Shown: positions 42,001 through 49,995 of the stretch, one piece after another | Layout of the letters: the number at the start of each line of letters is the position of its first letter | How positions within the stretch are numbered: position 1 is the first letter of the stretch | NCBI GenBank assembly: GCA_015490715.1 | Contig: WFXH01000098.1 | Span: forward strand, 23,782-87,781 | Length of the DNA stretch: 64,000 bases | Reading direction: 5' to 3' | From: Saprospiraceae bacterium | GTDB taxonomy: Bacteria; Bacteroidota; Bacteroidia; Chitinophagales; Saprospiraceae | The notes under the pieces: generated by a model | Seen by the model: the letters and a program-made list of their open reading frames with translations, nothing else | Databases searched by the model: none | What the model was told of the DNA's origin: nothing | Program-made: the position numbers and the translations under genes

Positions 42001-43020
42001 TCATTGTAAGTCGTCGTATGTCTTGAGCAGTGGATGCAACAAGATGTGCTGAAGCGTCACAAAATCGGTATCGTTGTAGAGACCAAAGTAATAAAATGGT
42101 TGAAGCGAATCGACCAAGCGATAATCAAACACTACCGTGTGGCGTGTAGGATGCTGCGGGTACAATTTCATACGCAACGTATCTCCATGGGTAAAGACAG
42201 TCATTTCCGCATAGGGTTGGAGGTGACGCACTGTATCGCGTCGGACATCTTCATTGATAAAACCGACGACTTCCAATTTCTTCAAGGCATAGAGATAGTC
42301 TAAGATACGCCCCTGCACGGGGTGTGGGCGTCTATCCGATGATGTATCCGATGCGCGTTGGAGAGCAAAGGTATCTCTCGACACTCGCACCAGTTGAAAT
42401 CCCCTATTGGGCGCGTGGGGATAATCTAAACGATAATAATCGATTTCCTCAGGATCAAAGGGAAAGAGAAAGGGATCGCGCATCTCCTCTCCCACCCAAT
42501 CGAAATAGGGGTAGATGCTCCCGTCGATGATGCCCATCTGAACGACATAGGGCTGGTCGGCACCACACATCATGGCCAAGGTGCCTTCGCTGTCGGGAGG
42601 ATCCCCGCCGAGGTAAAAGCACTTCAATAAGTTGCCCTCTTTATCGTAGAGTTCGATCTTTAGAGCGTATTTGATCATTTGATGCATGATGTGGGGATAA
42701 GCACTGGCCGCTGGTTGATAGCGAATGCGAATATTGGGAAAGACGCGCAATAGGTCGTCTATCATGCGTTGGTTGGCCTTTTGGCCGTTGACGGTCCAGC
42801 TGTTGTCGGGCTGTCTTTTTAGAATATATCGCGTACCCGCTGCTCTATTGGCGATAAAAATGGTGTAGATGCGGTCTTTGTCCTTGACGGCAAAATCGCG
42901 CTCATAAGCCAGATAACTCGCAGTATTCTCAGCAAATGCGATTCGATAGATCAACCATCCCAACACGAGGAGGATCAATCCGTATAAAATCGTGCGCTTT
43001 TGTCGAATGAGCATGCTCAT
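42001..43020 (-). CDS. DUF4340-type protein linked to the Gld transporter
   Basis: A 339-residue protein with one N-terminal membrane anchor (TILYGLILLVLGWLIYRIAF) and a large extracytoplasmic part. The arrangement (a short Trp-containing region, then alternating beta segments such as YILKRQPDNSWTVNGQKANQ) matches DUF4340, a family usually encoded directly after GldG-like ABC components. Its ATG overlaps the gldG stop (ATGA at 43017-43020), supporting a joint complex. The exact function is unknown. Confidence 0.82.
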   Translation of the reverse strand: MSMLIRQKRTILYGLILLVLGWLIYRIAFAENTASYLAYERDFAVKDKDRIYTIFIANRAAGTRYILKRQPDNSWTVNGQKANQRMIDDLLRVFPNIRIRYQPAASAYPHIMHQMIKYALKIELYDKEGNLLKCFYLGGDPPDSEGTLAMMCGADQPYVVQMGIIDGSIYPYFDWVGEEMRDPFLFPFDPEEIDYYRLDYPHAPNRGFQLVRVSRDTFALQRASDTSSDRRPHPVQGRILDYLYALKKLEVVGFINEDVRRDTVRHLQPYAEMTVFTHGDTLRMKLYPQHPTRHTVVFDYRLVDSLQPFYYFGLYNDTDFVTLQHILLHPLLKTYDDLQ

Positions 43021-44729
43021 GCCTTTTTGACGCCTGCAAAATAATACCTGCGGAGGAGCCAGAGGCTCATTCCGATCGCAAAAAATGCCGCAATGGGTAG
43101 CAAGAGATTGATGACCTGCCAGTAGAGCCTTTCGGATTGGGCGCGCACGGTGTCCAACATGCGCAGGCGAATATCCTTGGCACGTGCCTGAAGGATACCT
43201 TCCTTATCGGTCATGTATTCGATGAGATTGAGTATGAAATCGCGACCGCCTCGGAATACCTGCTTCTCCCAGGGGTTGTAACCCAGGGGGAAGTACTTCT
43301 GGGTACGTGTATTTTTTACACTTTTGATAAAATCGACATCGCTAATGACGGCTAATGCGCCTTCCTTTTCGCCGATCGGGCGAAAGCGATATCCATATGC
43401 TTGGAGGGCCTCTTCCATCTTTGGGGAGACGCGACCTTCGTACAGGGACGGCAATCGCCCCTCCAGTAAAATCGCTACAGGAAGTGGTCCCTTGTCGAAG
43501 CGCTTGGGATCAATGGGTATCTGAAGAATATCAAAGCCTATGCGTGCTGGACAATTGACATACCTGCTGTGCGGTGAAGAGTGTAGTAATACGGTCTTGC
43601 GCACAGGCACCTTTGTGCGCACAGTGTCGAGTACCGTCGGAAAAAACAAGTTGACGCGATCGAGATTGCGCACCGTCACGTGTTGCTCGGAGGGAATGGC
43701 GAGGATGTGATAAAACCACGGAAACATCTCGATTTGGGGCTTGCCGTCTAAGACGCCCACCACCTGGGGAATGCGCGTGCACTCGAGGTCCAAGACGAGT
43801 TTGTCCGTCAGGCGGATGCCATAACGAAAGAGCTGATCGTGAATGTTTAGGTCCCTGGCAAGAGCCATAAACTCGTCACGCCCGCGAAGGCTATCCAGCG
43901 AAACCCCTACCCCTTCGATCATCCAGATGACTTTGCCCCCTTGCATAAGGTATTGGTCGATAGCAAATTTGTGCTTCTCGCTAAAGGGGCGGGTTCCACC
44001 TGGGATCACCACTATGTCGATCTGCGGAGGAATAAAGCCCGTGGAGTCGAGATTGAGAAATCCCATCGCATAGAAGTCGTGCAACACATAGCGCAGAGCG
44101 GTGAGCTTGGCTTTGTCGAGTTCGCCGTGCCCCTGGAGGAAGACGAGTTTCTTCTTCTTGGTCTGAAGAATGCGCCGTATGCCGCGCATGATTTTATACT
44201 CCAAAAGATTGATCGACAAATTGATGTTTTCTTCCTGATTGTATCCCCATACATTCTCTAAGATACTGACGGGCACCTCATTCATGCCTTCTCGTATGAT
44301 GACCCATGGATAGATGAGGCGCGTTTCGGTCCCCGTACTGGAGCGCACGGTCAGCGTTGTCGGTCGAATACCCTTTTGCGCTAAGCTCCGACGCGCGATG
44401 TTGATCTCCTCCGTTGTACCCTCGTTGGGGTTGGTAAATCCGTACGTAATGTATGGGCTCCGACGTTGAAATTCGCGTAAAAGCTCTTCTGTTGCATCGC
44501 GCAGACGCTTGATGCCCGGGGGATCCTGTTCGTCTAAGAGCACATCGATGTATACTTCGCGATCCAATCCCTGGAGGATCTCCCGCGTTGCACGCGTGAG
44601 GGTATAGCGACGGTCTTCGGTGAGGTCCCATTGCCAGTCCAAACGACCGCTGATAAAATTTACGCTTGCAATAGCAGCTATGGAAGCCACTATCCAGACT
44701 ATGGGACGCAATCGTCGCGAAATTTTCAT
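43017..44729 (-). CDS. gldG: Gliding motility ABC transporter subunit GldG
   Basis: A 570-residue protein. The open frame extends to 44930, but the ATG at 44727-44729 (MKISRRLRPIVWIVAS), 2 bases after gldF, is the obvious start. It has an N-terminal membrane helix (about residues 9-28), a large periplasmic IFT52/GldG-type domain (DLTEDRRYTLTRATREIL, then KKKLVFLQGHGELD), and a C-terminal helix before a basic tail. GldG works with GldA and GldF as an ABC transporter needed for gliding in Flavobacterium johnsoniae; its cargo is unknown. Confidence 0.9.
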   Translation of the reverse strand: MKISRRLRPIVWIVASIAAIASVNFISGRLDWQWDLTEDRRYTLTRATREILQGLDREVYIDVLLDEQDPPGIKRLRDATEELLREFQRRSPYITYGFTNPNEGTTEEINIARRSLAQKGIRPTTLTVRSSTGTETRLIYPWVIIREGMNEVPVSILENVWGYNQEENINLSINLLEYKIMRGIRRILQTKKKKLVFLQGHGELDKAKLTALRYVLHDFYAMGFLNLDSTGFIPPQIDIVVIPGGTRPFSEKHKFAIDQYLMQGGKVIWMIEGVGVSLDSLRGRDEFMALARDLNIHDQLFRYGIRLTDKLVLDLECTRIPQVVGVLDGKPQIEMFPWFYHILAIPSEQHVTVRNLDRVNLFFPTVLDTVRTKVPVRKTVLLHSSPHSRYVNCPARIGFDILQIPIDPKRFDKGPLPVAILLEGRLPSLYEGRVSPKMEEALQAYGYRFRPIGEKEGALAVISDVDFIKSVKNTRTQKYFPLGYNPWEKQVFRGGRDFILNLIEYMTDKEGILQARAKDIRLRMLDTVRAQSERLYWQVINLLLPIAAFFAIGMSLWLLRRYYFAGVKKA

Positions 44730-44731
44730 AT

Positions 44732-45463
44732 TCAGCTGTGTTTCGAACGAATGACGTAGGCCGTGGCAATGGTAAAGATGGCAATCAACGACAGAAAATA
44801 GCTCACATCTTCGATGTCGATCACCCCTCGTCGTATGGAGGCATAATGCCAGGCAATACCCAGCTTCATAATCCAGTCGTCCCATACCCCGTGAAACACG
44901 GGCAAGTCGGCAATGAGCCCAAAGCCCCAATAGACAATGGCACTGAGAAATACAGCCAACAGAAAAGCAACGACTTGATTGGAAGTCAAGACCGAACTAA
45001 AGAGCCCAATACTCACAAAGACCATCCCAAGCAGCGCAAGGCCGATGTACGAGCCCACGACCCCACCCGAATCAATATTGCCCGGGGGCGATCCCAGGGC
45101 ATATACCGTCCAGTAATAGACCACCGTGCACAGCAATACGATCCACACCAGCACGAAATGGGCGAGCATCTTGCCAAAGACCAGACTCCACTCCGAAAGT
45201 GGCTTCGTCAGTAGGAGCTCCATCGTACCCAGTCGCCATTCCTCCGAAAAACTCCGCATGGTCATCGCAGGCACCATAAAGAGAAATACGATTGGGGCGG
45301 CATAAAAAAAGGAGTCTAACGTGGCATAGGGATAGTATAAAATGCTAAAATCCGGAAAAACCCACAGGATCAAGCCCAGACTCAGCAAAAAAAACACGCC
45401 GATGACGTATCCATTGATGGAGCCGAAATACGAAAAGATCTCTCGCAAAAAGATATACCGCAT
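44732..45463 (-). CDS. gldF: Gliding motility ABC transporter permease GldF
   Basis: A 243-residue ABC-2 type permease with six membrane segments. FSYFGSINGYVIGVFFLLSLG at the N-terminus, MRSFSEEWRLGTMELLLTKPLSEW after the second helix and the later helices are typical of GldF. It pairs with the GldA ATPase (stop 45553, 89 bases upstream) and is followed after 2 bases by gldG. The 89-base gap to gldA shows no clear promoter, so a joint gldA-gldF-gldG transcript is likely. Confidence 0.92.
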   Translation of the reverse strand: MRYIFLREIFSYFGSINGYVIGVFFLLSLGLILWVFPDFSILYYPYATLDSFFYAAPIVFLFMVPAMTMRSFSEEWRLGTMELLLTKPLSEWSLVFGKMLAHFVLVWIVLLCTVVYYWTVYALGSPPGNIDSGGVVGSYIGLALLGMVFVSIGLFSSVLTSNQVVAFLLAVFLSAIVYWGFGLIADLPVFHGVWDDWIMKLGIAWHYASIRRGVIDIEDVSYFLSLIAIFTIATAYVIRSKHS

Positions 45464-45552
45464 TGCCCACCTCTATCTACATCGCTACAATTCAAATCTA
45501 TTCCAAAACATGGATAACGCAGGTAGGCTATTAACTCGTATGCAATGGGCAT

Positions 45553-46473
45553 TCAATTGTCGCTGTTCTTCTGCATGAAAGTGCGCACGATGGATTCGAG
45601 GTCGCTATCGCTCCTGGAGAGTTGGAGGATTTCCACCCCCTGACGATGCAGCCATTCGATGATGGACTTTTGGGGATCGTCCTCTTCCGAGTGATAGATG
45701 AAATAGTGCATCGGGCGAACTTCTTCGACGCGTATTACGGAGTTTATGTGCTCCAGATAGCCGGTATCGATCCGTTGGCTAACCTGCAGGATGAGGCAAG
45801 GCTCGGTATGAATGGACTTACGAAGCTCATGTATCGATTGATCGGCAACGATCCGTCCCGATTGGATGATGACGACGCGATCGCACAGCGCATTGACTTC
45901 TTGAATAATATGACTGGAAAAGAGGACGGTTTTTTCCTTGCCCAGCTCGCGAATCAGATGGCGTATCTCGACGACCTGTACGGGGTCGAGCCCCGAGGTT
46001 GGCTCGTCGAGGATGAGCACTTCGGGATCGTGGATAAGTGCCTGTGCAAGGCCCACGCGTTGTTTGTATCCCTTGGAAAGCTGGCCAATTTTTTTATGCG
46101 CTTCAGGACCCAATCCCGTGCGCTCGATGATGCGTTCGACAGTGGCGCGCTTGTTGGGAAGACCGTATACTCCAGCGATGAAATACAAAAACTCGCGCAC
46201 GTACATGTCGTAGTACAGTGGATTGGATTCCGCCAGGTACCCCAATCGGCGACGTATCGCAAGCGGTTGCTCTTCGACCGGCTGCCCACATACGCGCACC
46301 TCGCCGGCATCGGGCTTCAAGTATCCGGTGATGATGCGCATAGTGGTGGATTTGCCCGCTCCGTTAGGGCCTAAGAAGCCGACAATTTCTCCCTTGCCTA
46401 CTGTAAAACTCACATCGTCCAGGACCAATTGCCTGCCAAAACGCTTTACAATATGGCGCAGCTCGATCGACAT
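45553..46473 (-). CDS. gldA: Gliding motility ABC transporter ATPase GldA
   Basis: A 306-residue cytoplasmic ATPase. Walker A GPNGAGKSTTMR near residue 36, signature LSKGYKQRVGLAQAL near 135, Walker B VLILDEPTSGLD near 155 and the H-loop SSHIIQEV are all present. The C-terminal approximately 80 residues form the extension typical of GldA and other ABC-2 ATPases. It would drive the GldF-GldG complex. The Lrp/AsnC-type gene lies 36 bases upstream on the same strand, so read-through from it is possible. Confidence 0.92.
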   Translation of the reverse strand: MSIELRHIVKRFGRQLVLDDVSFTVGKGEIVGFLGPNGAGKSTTMRIITGYLKPDAGEVRVCGQPVEEQPLAIRRRLGYLAESNPLYYDMYVREFLYFIAGVYGLPNKRATVERIIERTGLGPEAHKKIGQLSKGYKQRVGLAQALIHDPEVLILDEPTSGLDPVQVVEIRHLIRELGKEKTVLFSSHIIQEVNALCDRVVIIQSGRIVADQSIHELRKSIHTEPCLILQVSQRIDTGYLEHINSVIRVEEVRPMHYFIYHSEEDDPQKSIIEWLHRQGVEILQLSRSDSDLESIVRTFMQKNSDN

Positions 46474-46509
46474 AGTTATAATGCCTTATCCAGCAGTAAC
46501 ATTACGATT

Positions 46510-46986
46510 TTATTTGTAGTCTAACGGCAACACGTGAGAATATTTTATTTTAGAGAGCACCATAAGGGTTTTGATGCGCTTGATTTCCTCAATCTTAGCG
46601 AGTTTTTTAAAGAGCAGGGCCTCATATGTGGGTATGTCCTTCGTGAGCACTTTTAAAATAATGTCGGCCTCACCAGTGACGACATAGCTTTCAACTATTT
46701 CATCGATTTTCTGGATTTTTTTAGTGAAATTTTTCAACACATTGGGCTTGTTCCATCCGATATTGACGAGCACGAAGGTGAGGACGTGCAGCCCCACTTT
46801 TATTCTATCGACAGAGGCATGGTAGCCCTCAATGATGCCGTGCTCTTCGAGCTTTTTGATGCGATACATTGTCGGGCCTGGTGAGAGGCCGAGCTCTCTG
46901 GCCAGCGAAATTTTGGTCAATTTGGAGTTTTCCTGAAGTGCTTTGAGAATTTGCAAATCTTTTTTGTCAAGCTGAATCCTTGCCAT
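46510..46986 (-). CDS. Lrp/AsnC-family transcriptional regulator
   Basis: A 158-residue regulator. The N-terminal helix-turn-helix is clear (LDKKDLQILKALQENSKLTKISLARELGLSPG), followed by the RAM ligand-binding domain (VTGEADIILKVLTKDIPTYEALLFKKL at about residues 100-125). Such proteins sense amino acids and form octamers. Its position right after glutamate dehydrogenase suggests that it controls that gene in response to amino acid supply; this is inference from context. An inverted repeat lies just upstream (46998-47033). Confidence 0.9.
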   Translation of the reverse strand: MARIQLDKKDLQILKALQENSKLTKISLARELGLSPGPTMYRIKKLEEHGIIEGYHASVDRIKVGLHVLTFVLVNIGWNKPNVLKNFTKKIQKIDEIVESYVVTGEADIILKVLTKDIPTYEALLFKKLAKIEEIKRIKTLMVLSKIKYSHVLPLDYK

Positions 46987-46997
46987 GTAAAGAAATC

Positions 46998-47033
46998 TTG
47001 CTTCGCTTTGTCGTTTAAGTGATAACGAAGCAA
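46998..47033. repeat. Inverted repeat between gdhA and the Lrp-type gene
   Basis: TTGCTTCG (46998-47005) and CGAAGCAA (47026-47033) are perfect 8-base inverted copies around a 20-base spacer, filling most of the gap between the gdhA stop and the Lrp-type ATG. It could be an operator for the regulator or a weak RNA hairpin. There is no T-tract, so a normal terminator is unlikely. Confidence 0.4.
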
Positions 47034-47034
47034 T

Positions 47035-48441
47035 TTACGGAAATATTCTCAAAGCAAGATAATCGTTGGCAATTTTTTGCAAGGCGGTGATAAAGGCGGC
47101 TGTGCGCAAATCGTTGACGTGTTTGCGCCTCTTAAAGACTTCGTATACTTGATAAAAAGCGGTGACCATGGTTTCTTCAAGGCCCGAGCGGACGATGTCG
47201 ATTTCATCTGCTCCTTTGATGATGAATTGTTTGTCGCGCTTGGTGACGCGCTTACCCGTAATTTCTTCGATCAAGTCGATCATCTGCCCCGAGTGTTGTT
47301 CTTGAAAGCGCTTTTCAAGGCGGCCAAAGCGCACGTGGGAGATGTTTTTTAGCCATTCGAAATACGATACGGTTACCCCCCCAGCATTGAGGTAGACATC
47401 GGGCAAGATGGCAACGCCCTTTTTCGTCAAGAAATCATCGGCCTCCATCGTCAGAGGTCCGTTGGCAGCTTCGGCGATGATTTTGGCCTTGATTTTTTTC
47501 ATGTTGCCGCTGTGGATGACGCCTTCTAAAGCAGCCGGAACCAGTACGTCGCACTCCAGATAGAGTGCATCGTCCTGTTTGGGGAGCTTTTGTACGCCCT
47601 CAAAGCCCTCGATGGTGCCCTTTTCCTTTCGATACCGAAGCAATGCAGGGATATCGATACCATCGGGATTGTAAAACGAACCCTCCATTTCAACCACGCC
47701 GATGATTTTCATCTCGCCCTCTTCATGGGCGATACGCGCAAAATGCGAGCCCACATTGCCCAGTCCCTGCACCACCACAGTTTTTCCTTTCGTTCCTGGA
47801 GTGAGCCCTAAGCGCTTCATCTCAGACTTGAGCTGCATGTATTCCCTCAATCCGTAATACACGCCTCGTCCAGTGGCTTCCTTGCGACCGCGTATGCCCT
47901 GTTGGGCGACGGGTTTGCCCGTCACACAGGCCGCCGCATTGAGCTCTCCGATTTTAAACGTCATGTAAGTGTCTAAAATCCATGCCATCACCTTGGGGCC
48001 CGTCCCATAATCCGGCGCAGGGACATCGATGGCAGGACCAATAAAATTGCGTCGCAACAATTCCATCGTATAGCGTCGCGTCACGCGCTCGAGCTGCTTA
48101 TCCGACAGTTCCCTCGGGTTGATCTTCACCCCACCCTTGGCCCCCCCAAAGGGCACATCGACAATCGCGCATTTGTACGTCATCAACGCCGCAAGGGCTT
48201 CTACTTCCTCCTGATTGACCGTGGGACTGTAGCGGATACCCCCCTTGGTAGGCAATCGGTGATGACTGTGCTGCACGCGGTACGCCTCAATGACGCGATA
48301 GGAATTGCCAAAGCGCACGGGAAAATTGATGCGATACACCGCATTGCTGACGCGTATCTGCTCCAGAAGCCCCTTGTGAATGTTGGTAAACTGGGCAGCC
48401 TTGTCAAAGCTGCGGTACACACTTTTGAGAAATTCGCTCAT
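47035..48441 (-). CDS. gdhA: Glutamate dehydrogenase (Glu/Leu/Phe/Val family)
   Basis: A 468-residue enzyme that deaminates glutamate to 2-oxoglutarate with NAD(P). The catalytic segment PFGGAKGGVKINP with its Lys near residue 118, the substrate region VPAPDYGTGPKVMAW, and the coenzyme-binding VVVQGLGNVGSHFA are present. The length and N-terminus resemble the Glu/Leu dehydrogenase group of Bacteroidota. The gene is followed by an Lrp/AsnC regulator. Together with ald it points to catabolic use of amino acids. Confidence 0.92.
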   Translation of the reverse strand: MSEFLKSVYRSFDKAAQFTNIHKGLLEQIRVSNAVYRINFPVRFGNSYRVIEAYRVQHSHHRLPTKGGIRYSPTVNQEEVEALAALMTYKCAIVDVPFGGAKGGVKINPRELSDKQLERVTRRYTMELLRRNFIGPAIDVPAPDYGTGPKVMAWILDTYMTFKIGELNAAACVTGKPVAQQGIRGRKEATGRGVYYGLREYMQLKSEMKRLGLTPGTKGKTVVVQGLGNVGSHFARIAHEEGEMKIIGVVEMEGSFYNPDGIDIPALLRYRKEKGTIEGFEGVQKLPKQDDALYLECDVLVPAALEGVIHSGNMKKIKAKIIAEAANGPLTMEADDFLTKKGVAILPDVYLNAGGVTVSYFEWLKNISHVRFGRLEKRFQEQHSGQMIDLIEEITGKRVTKRDKQFIIKGADEIDIVRSGLEETMVTAFYQVYEVFKRRKHVNDLRTAAFITALQKIANDYLALRIFP

Positions 48442-48660
48442 GGTCGGAAATTTTAGTATAGTGGTTGTCGGTCTTCATACCGGCCCGAGGGCATATACAT
48501 TGCAAATATCCACATTGTTTTACAATACCCTCCTACCCGCATCGTGTAATTTTCTGCTACAATGGTCGATATTTGAGACTACCGCTGCACCTTCGATGCT
48601 AGCATACCGTGGAACAAGCTATTTTTTAATGCGTTTCATATTACAAAAAATTTTAATACG

Positions 48661-48668
48661 TATCTTTG
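48661..48668 (+). promoter_or_regulatory. -7 box for the amidase_3-type gene
   Basis: TATCTTTG is an exact consensus match 20 bases before the ATG at 48689. The leader is about 14 bases. Confidence 0.5.
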
Positions 48669-48688
48669 CAGCGTAATCTCAAAGTGTG

Positions 48689-49936
48689 ATGCGGATGAGT
48701 GGATTGCATCGAACATTGCAATGGCTATTGTTGATCGGGTTTTGTGTATCCGATTTCAACCACTATGTCCGTGGTGCATCGGTCTATCAGGTCAAGGGGC
48801 AAGCTCTACAAGAGCTCATTCCCACCAACGGCGGCAAACCGAACAAGGCGAAACTGCTCAGCACACGCCCCCTTGCTGGAGAAGGCGCATGGGGCCTTCT
48901 TCGACGATACGGACTGCTCGAAGCTCCGTGCAACATCGATGCATTTTATGAAATCAATTCGCTACCGCGCCACGCACCTCTGCTTCGCCACAGGTCCTAC
49001 AAATTGCCCATCTATATCTACCGTTATAACGGCAAGAGCATTCGCTCCACGCTGGGTATTTCCGACTGGAATCTCGCCGTGAAGATTCGGGATTACAATC
49101 TACGCATGATGAAGGAGGGGCTTAAAAAGGGCGATTTTCGCAAGACAAAAGTCCTATGGGTCCCACATTCCTATTTGCACTGTACCAAAAAGAGCCCTAA
49201 GAAGACCGTCTTGCGCATTCCCCTATTTGGGAAAAACTACGAGCAAGTCGAAATACTCTCCAACAAATTAAAAGGACAGGTCTACTATATCGTCAGTGGT
49301 CATGGTGGGCCGGATCCCGGGGCTATGGTCAAAAATGTGGAGGGCAAGTATCACATCAGCGAAGATGAATACGCGTACGATGTGGCTCTTCGACTTGCGA
49401 GGAAACTCATACAGCACGGTGCGTTGGTACATGTCATCGTGCAAGATCCCAACGATGGCATTCGCGACGATATGTGGTTGCGCATGGATAAGGATGAAAC
49501 CTGTATGGGTAAACGTATACCGCGCAACCAACGCCGTCGATTGAAGCAGCGTACCGATATAATCAATCACCTCTATCGACAACACAAGCGACGGGGTATT
49601 CACCACCACAAAGTCATCGCCATCCATGTCGATAGCCGTTCGGTCAACAAAAACCAGGATGTGTTCTTCTACTATTACGGGCCGAGTAAGACGGGCAAGC
49701 AAATGGCCTATAATCTGTACCAAACCTTTAAGCGCAAGTACGAGATCCATCAAAAGGGCCGTGGCTATCACGGTTACGTCATCGACCGACCGCTGTATTT
49801 GCTAAAAAACACCTTGCCGCCTGCGGTATATGTAGAGCTTGCTAACATCCGCAATCCACGCGATCGGGTCCGCCTCGTCAAGCCTTCCAATCGCGAGGCC
49901 TTAGCGCAGTGGCTCTTTGAGGGATTAATAAAATAA
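48689..49936 (+). CDS. Amidase_3-type cell wall amidase (N-acetylmuramoyl-L-alanine amidase)
   Basis: 415 residues; the GTG at 48686 is in frame, but the ATG at 48689 (MRMSGLHRTLQWLLLIGF) is preferred. An exported N-terminal region includes a possible LysM-like segment (LLRRYGLLEAPCNIDAFYEIN, then YKLPIYIYRYNGKSIR). The catalytic domain, about residues 190-415, shows the zinc His in YIVSGHGGPDPGA (usually DPGHGG), the ALRLARKL helix, AIHVDS for the second His region and a final VELANIRNPRDR. It should cut the MurNAc-L-Ala bond. The domain has a long basic insert between the first and second His. It is probably used in division or wall turnover. Confidence 0.82.
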   Translation: MRMSGLHRTLQWLLLIGFCVSDFNHYVRGASVYQVKGQALQELIPTNGGKPNKAKLLSTRPLAGEGAWGLLRRYGLLEAPCNIDAFYEINSLPRHAPLLRHRSYKLPIYIYRYNGKSIRSTLGISDWNLAVKIRDYNLRMMKEGLKKGDFRKTKVLWVPHSYLHCTKKSPKKTVLRIPLFGKNYEQVEILSNKLKGQVYYIVSGHGGPDPGAMVKNVEGKYHISEDEYAYDVALRLARKLIQHGALVHVIVQDPNDGIRDDMWLRMDKDETCMGKRIPRNQRRRLKQRTDIINHLYRQHKRRGIHHHKVIAIHVDSRSVNKNQDVFFYYYGPSKTGKQMAYNLYQTFKRKYEIHQKGRGYHGYVIDRPLYLLKNTLPPAVYVELANIRNPRDRVRLVKPSNREALAQWLFEGLIK

Positions 49937-49968
49937 AAAAGGTGTCCTGCCGTACGGCAGGACACCTT
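49933..49968 (-). terminator. Strong hairpin terminator of the giant secreted gene
   Basis: A perfect 30-base palindrome (49939-49968; half-site AAGGTGTCCTGCCGT) is followed on the minus strand by T-rich sequence (TTTTTTATTTTATT). It ends transcription of the gene at 49996-54786 and may slow plus-strand read-through as well. Confidence 0.9.
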
Positions 49969-49995
49969 GCTCGTCCCCTTACACTCAGCCCTCTA

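Noticed and set aside
45622..46374. Plus-strand open frame of 250 codons opposite gldA
   Set aside because: GldA has all ABC ATPase motifs on the minus strand; the opposite frame has none.
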